The translations under genes and the position numbers were made by a program. Shown here one piece after another: positions 1-7,124 of a stretch of 64,000 bases of DNA. The notes beneath the pieces were generated by a model. The model was not told the origin of the DNA. It made no database searches and worked only from the letters and a program-made list of their open reading frames with translations. Within the stretch, counting starts at the first letter, position 1. Every line of letters begins with the position of its first letter. Origin of the DNA: Tsukamurella tyrosinosolvens (lineage in GTDB: Bacteria > Actinomycetota > Actinomycetes > Mycobacteriales > Mycobacteriaceae); contig NZ_FNSA01000003.1 of the NCBI RefSeq assembly GCF_900104775.1, positions 2,790,001 through 2,854,000 of the forward strand, written 5' to 3'.

Positions 1-1755
1 CTTGTCCTGCTTGGTCTTCGGACGGACCTTGGGGCACATTCGTCCGACCAGCGCGGAGAAGGACGCCGCCGCGTGCAGGTCCACGGTGCGGATCGTCAGA
101 TCTCGCCCCTGTCGAAGCGCGGGGATGTAGCCGCGCTGGACCAGATCCTCGATGACGGACGGCCGGCAGCCGGCGATGGCCGCAGCGCGATTGCGCGAGC
201 AGAAGAACTCCGCGGGGTCCAGCTCAGGCGTGTCCTCGAGCTGCCACTCCTGGTACCGGGCGTTGTCCACCGGCGTCAGATGCGCGCCCTTGAGCGCGGC
301 ACGGTCGATTTCGCGACGCTTGGCCAGATCGCGCACGTAGCGCTCGACGACGCCACCGTGCCGGCTGATCTCTATGCCGGGGACGACCATAGCGCCGTCT
401 CGGATCTCCATCGCGATCTTGCCCTTGGCCGCCCAGCGACGAACCGTTCGCTCGCTCACACCGAGACGCTCTGCTGCCTCCGCGAGCGGGTAGTAGGGGG
501 CTGAATCGGGCTGGTACCTCTGCGCGTTCGGGTTGATCTTGCGATCCCGCTTGAGCTTGCGTCGGCCACACAGGTCGAGCACGTCGTCCACGGCCACACG
601 CAGCGACCCGGCGCGGATCATCCCGCGCACTCCATCGCGCTGCAGAGCCTTGCGCGCACCGGAGACCGTCAGGTTCATCAGCACGGAGGCGCCCTTGACG
701 TCGATCGTCAGGCGGCCGAGGTCGTCGACGACCGCGGTGTCTCGGCGGTCGATCTTCCCCTCGAGCGACGCCTGGATCGCCCGATCCTTCCGCTCCTCGT
801 TGTTGAAGCGCGCCGACAGGTCCGCATGCATCTGCGGGTCGTGCCCTACATGGAGGTCGAGGAGCTCCCGCGAGGGCGCCCTTCGCGTGACGGGCACGAG
901 GCGCTTCGGATCGAACGGGATGCGGTAGTAGGACAGCTCGTCCGCGGTCACCACCCGGCTGCCGTTGAGGCCGGCGAGCGTGAAGCGGAGCTCGGGGTCG
1001 TTGTGCCAGCGCATCACGGTCCGCGGATGCACGCGCACGATCTTCGCGAAGTCGTCGACAGGCATCCCGAGGTCGAGTCCGTTGGATGCCTTGACCCGCG
1101 GCTCGGGGATCTTCATCTCGCGGTCGCCGGCCACCCAGCGCTCGACATGGTCCGAGCGGATGCGAATAGTCCTGCCCACGCGGAAGGCCCACAGCTTCAG
1201 CGCGAAGATCTGCGCGTGGACCTCGGTCTGCGACACCGCCATCTCAGCGGCGGCCTCGCGGATGGTCAGCAGCCGGACACCGACGTCGAGCCCCGGGAAC
1301 AGCTCCGGGTAGTTCTTGACGTAGCCCTTGGGGAACGAGAAGCGGTTCTCATGTGCCTGGTGCTGCCCGTTGAACTTGCCCTCGAGTTCGGGGCGAAGCT
1401 TGCGCAGCGCCGCCGTGTCGAGCACCGGGAAAGGCTTCGGTGCGTTGGCTCGGTAGAACGGATCGCTGCCGCTGATGGCGAGGATGCCGCGCACACGCTC
1501 GTCGTCGGCTGACCCTGGGCGCGGGTTGGGATTCGTCAGCGCGCTCCGCTCCACGAGCTCGCGCTCGGTCACCTGCGGCGGCGTCGGCAGCACGGAGGCA
1601 GGCGCAATCTCGTCGACGGCGGTGTCGGCGAACTCGAAGATCGCTGCGCGTTCTGCGTCGGAGAGGTTTGCGGTCAGCTTCGCCATCACGGCGTCGAAGT
1701 CGAAGTCGAGCCCAGGCGACGGGGAGGCCTCGGGCGCAGCTGCGAGGTCGTTCAT
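1..1755 (-). CDS. Multi-helix-turn-helix DNA-binding protein, 3' end cut by the window edge
   Basis: The frame is open for 585 codons from ATG 1755 to the first base of the window, so the C-terminus is missing. At least five short segments look like excisionase/MerR-type helix-turn-helix units: about residues 163-208 (LTIREAAAEMAVS), 231-275 (VHPRTVMRWH), 354-395, 422-463 (LAEAAERLGVSERTVRRW) and 518-560. Several end with the wing-like IRIRSDHVERW type of strand. Residues 1-160 are acidic and not recognised. A repeated HTH array suggests binding to iterated sites. It is transcribed away from a long non-coding region holding an inverted duplication, as a replication-initiator or partition protein would be, but that role is inference. 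The start is supported by a TAAGGT box 7 nt upstream (leaderless). Confidence 0.85.
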   Translation of the reverse strand, partial: MNDLAAAPEASPSPGLDFDFDAVMAKLTANLSDAERAAIFEFADTAVDEIAPASVLPTPPQVTERELVERSALTNPNPRPGSADDERVRGILAISGSDPFYRANAPKPFPVLDTAALRKLRPELEGKFNGQHQAHENRFSFPKGYVKNYPELFPGLDVGVRLLTIREAAAEMAVSQTEVHAQIFALKLWAFRVGRTIRIRSDHVERWVAGDREMKIPEPRVKASNGLDLGMPVDDFAKIVRVHPRTVMRWHNDPELRFTLAGLNGSRVVTADELSYYRIPFDPKRLVPVTRRAPSRELLDLHVGHDPQMHADLSARFNNEERKDRAIQASLEGKIDRRDTAVVDDLGRLTIDVKGASVLMNLTVSGARKALQRDGVRGMIRAGSLRVAVDDVLDLCGRRKLKRDRKINPNAQRYQPDSAPYYPLAEAAERLGVSERTVRRWAAKGKIAMEIRDGAMVVPGIEISRHGGVVERYVRDLAKRREIDRAALKGAHLTPVDNARYQEWQLEDTPELDPAEFFCSRNRAAAIAGCRPSVIEDLVQRGYIPALRQGRDLTIRTVDLHAAASFSALVGRMCPKVRPKTKQDK

Positions 1756-1762
1756 GCGCTTC

Positions 1763-1768
1763 ACCTTA
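1763..1768 (-). promoter_or_regulatory. -10 box of a leaderless promoter
   Basis: TAAGGT on the minus strand, 7 nt before the ATG of the multi-HTH gene and with no Shine-Dalgarno between. This matches the TAnnnT-N6/7-start pattern seen at other genes in this window. Confidence 0.55.
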
Positions 1769-1897
1769 CGGTGTTGCGTCGTCGGTTGCACCATCGAACG
1801 ACGCATTCGGCGCGTCGCCTACCGCATGTTCGAGGTGTTCCACGTTATTAGAACGCCTGTACCCGTCGACGGCGGAGCAACCACCGTTTCAAGACTT

Positions 1898-2025
1898 CGG
1901 CGTAATCGTCCCTCACGCATCCGAGAAGTTCGCCTTTTGACCTGCGAAAACCGACAACAAGACCGGTCGTTCTTCTTTACCCTGCAAGAAACATGAGCCG
2001 TCGCGGGAGACGGGGGCCCCTCCTC
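1898..2025 (-). repeat. Inverted duplication, left arm
   Basis: About 128 bp that reappears in reverse complement at 2238-2361. The best part, 1921-1946, matches 2314-2339 at 23 of 26 positions. A second block, a GTCGCGGGAGA plus G-run ending near 2025, matches the other end of the right arm. Confidence 0.7.
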
Positions 2026-2237
2026 CCCGCGGTCCACATGTCCGAATTCGTCTACACCAACAGGGACGGCGCGATTCCCGCGCCCTCCCGGACTTCCCGC
2101 AGGCAGATACACATTATTACTCTTGCTAAGTAAATCGTTTTTCGCATCTAGACATGAGAGTGCGTGGTCGCGCCAGAGCTCGCGAACGTGAACCCGACAG
2201 TGCTTCGCACTTCGAACTTGTGTCACGCAGGGCGGCA

Positions 2238-2361
2238 GAGGGTCCCCCTTCTCCCGCGACACACGCGAGCCATCGCAGGCATTCGAAGAACTTCACCAGT
2301 GCATGTCAGTCTCCGCAGGTCGAAAGGGCAACTTCTCGGTTGACCGAGGGACGATACTGCC
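2238..2361 (+). repeat. Inverted duplication, right arm
   Basis: Reverse-complement partner of 1898-2025, with about 210 bp of partly AT-rich sequence between the arms. Conserved blocks are CTCCCGCGAC, CGCAGGTC, ACTTCTCGG and GAGGGACGAT. The arms differ by scattered substitutions and small indels, so this is an old duplication kept in part. Confidence 0.7.
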
Positions 2362-2730
2362 GGGGATGGCCGACAAGGCGGTTCGCAGCCGTCGCACGTT
2401 CGAAGAATTCCGCGCCGGCGCCCGGAGCAACATATGCGCTGGTCAACGCGATAGTCGCCTTCGGTGCGCCCGAAGCCGTCCACTGCCGCTACACCCGCCG
2501 GAGACACAGGCTTGCGCCCCTCCTGAACGAAACTCGCCCAGGGTGACGCCCGCCCCAAGCGAGCGTTAAGCGGGCCGTGTGACGCTGGGCCCATGGATCC
2601 GCTTCACCCGCGAGGACCGCGACCCTCGAGCCCGTTTTCCAGGCCCCACCCGTCGCGCATCCGGTGCGTTCGAAATAGACGCGCGCCTGTGTTCGACAGA
2701 CCGGATCTTTCGCTCAATGAATCGCTCGTA

Positions 2731-2736
2731 TATGCT
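2731..2736 (+). promoter_or_regulatory. -10 box of a leaderless promoter
   Basis: TATGCT ends 6 nt before the ATG at 2743. No ribosome-binding site is present in the gap, so the transcript probably starts at the start codon. Confidence 0.6.
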
Positions 2737-2742
2737 GGTGCT

Positions 2743-3597
2743 ATGAACACGCGCCGGCCCCTCGCCGCCGTGGCCGCGATCCTGGTCGCCGCCACGGCTC
2801 TGGCGTCGTGCGCAGACGGTGGCGGCCGCGGCGCCCCCGAGGCCGACAACGTCGCTGCCACCCCGACGGTTTCCGCGACCGTTGCGGCTCCAGCCGCTCC
2901 GAAGTACATCGACGTAACCGGCCAGGGACGAGAGCTTCCCCGCGATTCCGTGGACCGCGCCCAGTTCAGCGCCACTCCCCAACCGGGAGCCAAGGTGCTG
3001 CGCTGGAACTCCGCAGGTGTAGGCGACCGCTGCACGCTGGGGCCTGCAGTCACGGTCGGATCGCGCTCCGCTTTCCTGACGGCTGGCCACTGCGCCGGAG
3101 CCGGCGTGACCCAGTTCGCCCAGGGCGATGCGGCAGGCAAGGTGCTCATCCCACTCGGCCCAGCCGTGCAGGCTGTGAACGAAGACGGCGTGCCGGGCGC
3201 CGACGGGATCCTCGACGATCGCGCGCTGATCTTCACCAGCACGCCGCCCACGCCACAGATCGCCGGCACTTGGACGGTTGCGGGCTCGCTCACAGTGAAG
3301 GAGACGCAGCGCCTGCCCCACGGCACACCGATCTGCGTCGACGGCGCAACCTCAGGTGTGCGCTGCGGAGGACTCATTTCGGCAGAACGCGGCCGCGTCG
3401 AGTTCGTCGGAAAGCCAGGTACCGCTGCTCCTAGCAAGGGCGATAGCGGTGCTCCGGTCTTCGTTGTTGACGACTCTGGTCGAGCTACGGTGATCGGCCT
3501 GGTCACGAGCGAGGCCCGAGACGGCTCGACCACCAACGCCACCTTCATCGAGCCCGCACTCTTGAGCCTCGGCGCGGAGCTGGTGACCGCGAGCTAG
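2743..3597 (+). CDS. Trypsin-like serine protease, lipoprotein
   Basis: A 284-residue S1/chymotrypsin-fold protease. Residues 1-23 form a lipoprotein signal peptide with lipobox LASC (Cys23), so the enzyme should be anchored outside the membrane. Catalytic residues are visible: His116 in LTAGHC, an Asp at 158/159 in LDDRALIF, and Ser235 in KGDSGAP. The segment LPHGTPICVDGATSG is nearly repeated in the second protease of this window (minus strand, 9509-10303), so the two are paralogues. An upstream in-frame ATG at 2593 exists, but ATG 2743 is chosen because the signal peptide begins there and a -10 box sits just before it. It stands at the left border of the secreted-protein cluster and may process exported proteins (inference). 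Confidence 0.88.
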   Translation: MNTRRPLAAVAAILVAATALASCADGGGRGAPEADNVAATPTVSATVAAPAAPKYIDVTGQGRELPRDSVDRAQFSATPQPGAKVLRWNSAGVGDRCTLGPAVTVGSRSAFLTAGHCAGAGVTQFAQGDAAGKVLIPLGPAVQAVNEDGVPGADGILDDRALIFTSTPPTPQIAGTWTVAGSLTVKETQRLPHGTPICVDGATSGVRCGGLISAERGRVEFVGKPGTAAPSKGDSGAPVFVVDDSGRATVIGLVTSEARDGSTTNATFIEPALLSLGAELVTAS

Positions 3598-3659
3598 ACC
3601 GCCTCTGCGGCCCGCGCCACAGCGCGCTCTGCTTGCTGCCGCGTGCGATTCTCCCGCGC

Positions 3660-5138
3660 ATGGCGTTCCCAGACCTCGACGTTTCGCATCCCTCCGCCGA
3701 GGAGGTGAAGACGTTCACCGATGCCACGACGGCGCTCGAGGCGACGGCGAACTCGGTGCGCACCACGCGGGACGAGATCCAGCGCGGTGCGTCCGGCAAC
3801 AAGATCAACGTCCAGACCGCGGTGCTCACCGACATCGAGCAGAAGCTGCGCGACGCGGCGACGAAGACCGCGAAGGTCGCCGCGGCGATGAAGGTCCTTC
3901 GCGAGGCCGGCGACACCTGGCTCAAGGTGGCGCCCAAGAAGGCGGAGATCGAGGAGGCCGAGAAGGAGGTCGAGACCGCTCGCGAGGTCATGGCGATGGC
4001 CGATCGGATGGGTGTGCCGTCCGGCCCGCCGGCGGCCAAGTTCGAGGAGGCCAAGAAGAAGCTCCGCGAGATGCTCGAGAAGCGCAAGGCCGCCGACGAT
4101 GCCTACAACGCCGCGTGCAAGAAGGCCGCGGGAAGGGTCGAAGTACCCCAGGTACAGGTCGACGGTGGCACCGGTGTCCAAGCTCCCGGCACCGGTTCTC
4201 CGGGATCCGGATCCGGCAACGGCGGAGGATCCTCGAAGCCGGGCGCCGGCAGCGGTGGGGGCGGCGCCGGTTCCGGGTCGCCCGGAGGCGGAGGCGCGGG
4301 CAAGCCCGGCGGCACACCCTCGGCGGCGAAGCCGGGTGGAACCCCCGCGGCCACCCCGGCCGCCGACAAGCCCAGCACCACCACCTCCGCCACGCCGACG
4401 GCCGCCGACCAGGCTCTCGCCAACGCGCTCACTCAGGCCCAGCAGCAGGGCCAGGGCCAGGGGCAGCAGGGTGCGGGCGCGGGCGCGCCTGTGGCCGCGG
4501 CGCAGCCCCAGCAGCAGCCGAACCAGCAGGGCAAGGACAAGGACGGCAAGCTGGACGGATCAGGCGGCCCGATCACCACGGATGCTCTCGACAAGGCCTT
4601 CGGCCTGGGCCTCGGGGGCACCACCGCAGCCGGACTCGGGGGCAGCGGTGCCGGCGCCACGCCCTCGCAGCCGCAGACCTCGCCCTCCGGCACCGCGCCG
4701 ACCACCGGCGGCGGCACCCGGTTCCGTGAGGGCTTCGAGGCGCCCGGCGCCGGCAACCCCGGGGCGAAGCCGCTGCAGTCCGGGGTGACCGGTACCTCCG
4801 TCACCGGCGTGCAGACCGGTGCTGACGTCTCCGGCCGCAGCACCCCGACCCCGGGGGCGTTCTCCAACCCGGCCGGCGCGGGCAACGCCTCGACGAACAC
4901 CTCAGGCGCCTCCCCCGGCAACCAGAACCCGACGCTCGGCCGCGGCACCTCCCCGACCGGCATGCCGATGATGGGCGCGCCGATGATGCCGCCGATGGGC
5001 GGCGCCGGCGGAGGCGGACGCAGCGGCAAGAGCCCTGAGGACCGCGGCGTCCTCGCCGAGAACCCGCTGCTCGACGGGTCGGCGGCATTGGAAGAGGCCG
5101 TTAAGCACGGCACGATCATCCGCCGGGACGAAGCCTGA
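3660..5138 (+). CDS. Candidate T7SS substrate: coiled coil plus Gly/Pro/Gln-rich protein
   Basis: 493 residues with no signal peptide or membrane segment. Residues 1 to about 155 are charged and helical, and likely coiled coil. Residues 165-460 are low complexity (GSG, PGG, QQQ, TTP). The last 30 residues are charged again. Two features tie it to its neighbours. A GGPITTDALDKAF motif resembles GGLPITQDALQRL in the protein at 7125. A Met/Pro tail (MPMMGAPMMPPM) followed by Gly resembles tails of the 7125 protein and the PPE protein. The helical-head, disordered-tail plan and the setting suggest an ESX substrate; this is inference. No clear ribosome site precedes ATG 3660. Confidence 0.75.
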   Translation: MAFPDLDVSHPSAEEVKTFTDATTALEATANSVRTTRDEIQRGASGNKINVQTAVLTDIEQKLRDAATKTAKVAAAMKVLREAGDTWLKVAPKKAEIEEAEKEVETAREVMAMADRMGVPSGPPAAKFEEAKKKLREMLEKRKAADDAYNAACKKAAGRVEVPQVQVDGGTGVQAPGTGSPGSGSGNGGGSSKPGAGSGGGGAGSGSPGGGGAGKPGGTPSAAKPGGTPAATPAADKPSTTTSATPTAADQALANALTQAQQQGQGQGQQGAGAGAPVAAAQPQQQPNQQGKDKDGKLDGSGGPITTDALDKAFGLGLGGTTAAGLGGSGAGATPSQPQTSPSGTAPTTGGGTRFREGFEAPGAGNPGAKPLQSGVTGTSVTGVQTGADVSGRSTPTPGAFSNPAGAGNASTNTSGASPGNQNPTLGRGTSPTGMPMMGAPMMPPMGGAGGGGRSGKSPEDRGVLAENPLLDGSAALEEAVKHGTIIRRDEA

Positions 5139-5191
5139 TGACTGCGCCTTCGCAGACCGTGTGCGATCGGTCCGCGAAGCAGAAACGCGCA

Positions 5192-5197
5192 TACACT
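5192..5197 (+). promoter_or_regulatory. Candidate -10 box
   Basis: TACACT about 100 bp before the small helical gene at 5299. It would start an operon 5299-7010. No -35 box is convincing. Confidence 0.4.
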
Positions 5198-5298
5198 ACG
5201 GGGCAATGCGCCATCCAAACAGGCGCACGTGCATCGCACTGGGACGCGCTTGTGCCCGGCTCGGTGCACCGTGCACGACACAGGAAGGGGTGAACTGC

Positions 5299-5631
5299 AT
5301 GGGCGACAACATCTCGATCAACGACAAGTCCACGTTCCTCGCCAAGACGCAGAAGATCCGCACGGCGATCGAGGCGCTGCAAACCGCGGCGAGCGCCGCG
5401 GGCGCCCTCAAGACCACCGCCACCGCGGAGGCGAAGAAGTTCACCACCGGTGACGTCGCTCCGGTCTACGAGTCGGCCGTCGCGGGCATCGGGACAGTCG
5501 GCGACAAGGTGAAGACCGCGGTGACCGCGATCGCCACCGGTGCGACGAACTGCGCAGACACGGCGGACTACAAGTTCACCGGGATCACGGGCGTCGACAC
5601 CGACGGCGCCGAGCGAATCAGGGGGCTGTAG
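5299..5631 (+). CDS. Small helical Esx-like protein A
   Basis: 110 residues, Ala/Thr-rich, predicted largely helical, with no signal peptide. Size and position, followed 3 bp later by a 123-residue protein of the same type, recall tandem Esx/WXG100 pairs. However, no WxG motif and no clear YxxxD/E secretion motif is seen, so the family is uncertain. ATG 5299 is chosen over an upstream in-frame start at 5161 because GGAAGGGG lies 8 nt before it. First gene of an operon ending in an NlpC/P60 hydrolase. Confidence 0.8.
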   Translation: MGDNISINDKSTFLAKTQKIRTAIEALQTAASAAGALKTTATAEAKKFTTGDVAPVYESAVAGIGTVGDKVKTAVTAIATGATNCADTADYKFTGITGVDTDGAERIRGL

Positions 5632-5634
5632 AGC

Positions 5635-6006
5635 ATGAGCAACGAACCGAACACCATCCGCATCAACGACTTCGCCGGCTTCCAGGCCAGCGTCAACAAG
5701 CTCGAGGGCCTCCGAGGGCAGATCGAGGAGAAGATCAAGGCCGGCGACGCGGTCCTCAAGACGATCACCGCGGCGGCCAGCAAGGGCACCGTCCCGAGCG
5801 CTGGCACCGCGGCCGAATCCTCGGGGACGACGGTCGCACCCGCGTATACCGAGACCGTCTCCGCCATCTCCACGGCCGTGAGCGCCGTGACCACCCAGGC
5901 GAACGCCGCCGGATCGTCCCTCACGACCGCCATCACCGACCTGGGCAAGATCCGGTCGACGCAGCAGGCCATCCAGGAGTCCGGCGCGAACAAGGTGCAG
6001 AAGTGA
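5635..6006 (+). CDS. Small helical Esx-like protein B
   Basis: 123 residues, helical, Ala/Thr/Ser-rich, with a heptad-like N-terminus (FQASVNKLEGLRGQIEEKI). It starts 3 bp after protein A and its stop overlaps the GTG of the NlpC/P60 gene, so the three are translationally linked. A secreted heterodimer with protein A is plausible from the pairing; no direct motif proves it. Confidence 0.8.
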   Translation: MSNEPNTIRINDFAGFQASVNKLEGLRGQIEEKIKAGDAVLKTITAAASKGTVPSAGTAAESSGTTVAPAYTETVSAISTAVSAVTTQANAAGSSLTTAITDLGKIRSTQQAIQESGANKVQK

Positions 6007-7010
6007 CCGGCAGCATCAGCACCGACGACGGTGCAGTCAACGCCGGCAACTCGGGTGCGGTCGCCGCGCTGCCACCGACCACCGGACGTAAAACCGGGCC
6101 CGGCGCGGTCGATCCGCGCCTGACTGCGGCCGTCGACGACTCCGCCGGCCAGAACAAGCGCAGCGGTGATCGCGTCCGTGACCGTGCGGACCGCGGCACC
6201 AAGGACTCCCGCGGCAAGACCGAGATCGACCGCAACGGCTCCGGTTCCGTGTCCGGGGTCGCAGGCAAGGGCTCCGAGGTCGCGAAGGTCGGCGGCACCC
6301 TGATCAGTTCGCTGGGGGCGGGTGCGTCCAGCCTGCTCGGGTCCGTCGGTCAGGCGGGCCAGGGGCTCCAGATGCCCCAGGTGCCAGCGTCCACCGCCGG
6401 ACAGTCTAATCCGACTTCGCTGAGCAGCCCGACGGCCCAGGCGGCGCTCGCCGAGTACCTCGGCGGCGGCGGCAACGGCGGCGGAGTCGTGGGCAGCGGC
6501 GCAGGTTCGGGCATCGCCACCCCCGGTGTCGGAGGAGGCTCCGGCGCCGCTGGTCCCTCGAGCGGCGGCTCCAACGCGTACGAGAAGAAGGTCATCGACC
6601 TGGCCGGCCAAGTGGTGTCGGCCGGTACCCCGTACGCCTGGGGCGGTGGCAGCCTCGACGGGCCCAGCCAGGGCACCACCGACGGCGGTGCCGCTGATGC
6701 TGCTGGGGACTACAACAAGGTGGGCTACGACTGCTCGGGCCTGACGCGAATGCTCGTCTACCAGGCCTCCGGCGTCGAGATCCCCCGCACCTCGGGCGAG
6801 CAGTACTCCTTCGGGCAGCTGATCAGCGCCGCCGAGGCCCGCCCCGGCGACCTTGCCTTCGACGACAACCCGTCCGCGCACGTGATGATGTACGTCGGTG
6901 ACGGAAAGGTGGTCGAGGCACAGCAGTCCGGTACCGATGTGATGTTTAGCGACGCGGCCTCCCGCGGCGTCACCCAGTACGTGCGCGTGGTGACCCCGCC
7001 CGCCGAGTAG
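6003..7010 (+). CDS. NlpC/P60 peptidoglycan endopeptidase with a shared N-terminal module
   Basis: 335 residues, GTG start overlapping the previous stop (GTGA). The C-terminal domain, about 192-330, is NlpC/P60: Cys244 in YDCSGL, His293 in SAHVMMYVGDG, and the family's P-R-T/S-x-x-Q step (PRTSGEQ). This family cuts the peptide stems of peptidoglycan. There is no signal peptide, so export probably depends on another route, with T7SS the obvious candidate. Residues 23-64 (LPPTT, VDPRLTAAV, RSGDR, ADR) are almost the same as residues 23-64 of the SLT protein at 18635. The middle is a Gly/Ser linker. A strong hairpin follows at 7017. Confidence 0.88.
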   Translation: MTGSISTDDGAVNAGNSGAVAALPPTTGRKTGPGAVDPRLTAAVDDSAGQNKRSGDRVRDRADRGTKDSRGKTEIDRNGSGSVSGVAGKGSEVAKVGGTLISSLGAGASSLLGSVGQAGQGLQMPQVPASTAGQSNPTSLSSPTAQAALAEYLGGGGNGGGVVGSGAGSGIATPGVGGGSGAAGPSSGGSNAYEKKVIDLAGQVVSAGTPYAWGGGSLDGPSQGTTDGGAADAAGDYNKVGYDCSGLTRMLVYQASGVEIPRTSGEQYSFGQLISAAEARPGDLAFDDNPSAHVMMYVGDGKVVEAQQSGTDVMFSDAASRGVTQYVRVVTPPAE

Positions 7011-7016
7011 CGGCTC

Positions 7017-7057
7017 CCGCTCCCGCGCCGGTGCCGACGTGCCGTCGCGGGAGCGGG
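7017..7057 (+). terminator. Rho-independent-like hairpin
   Basis: Perfect 12-bp inverted repeat CCCGCTCCCGCG / CGCGGGAGCGGG just after the NlpC/P60 gene, with no T-run, which is common in actinobacteria. Confidence 0.7.
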
Positions 7058-7124
7058 CATCATCGCCCCATGCGCGAGCGACCACGCGTCGCTCGTCTCC
7101 GCGAGAAAGGACGGAACCGACCCC

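Larger units (their letters stand above)
1756..2742. other. Long non-coding region, candidate replication or partition locus
   Basis: Nearly 1 kb with no convincing gene. The short ORFs here lack ribosome sites and are mirror images created by an inverted duplication (arms 1898-2025 and 2238-2361). The centre holds an unusually AT-rich stretch at about 2105-2155 for this GC-rich window. Several TTCGAA or GTTCGA words occur (for example near 2212, 2282 and 2400). Together with the divergent multi-HTH gene this suggests an origin or centromere-like site. The function is inference. Confidence 0.4.

Noticed and set aside
2154-2569. Short ORFs in the first intergenic region
   Set aside because: They mirror each other through the inverted duplication, lack ribosome sites, and have poor composition.
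1850-2700. TTCGAA/GTTCGA words as LexA (SOS) boxes
   Set aside because: The actinobacterial SOS box needs TCGAAC-N4-GTTCGA. No copy with the right spacing and orientation was found; the words may be chance or part of another site.
5299-6006. The small helical pair as true WXG100 proteins
   Set aside because: Size and pairing fit, but no W-x-G motif is present. They are called Esx-like only.
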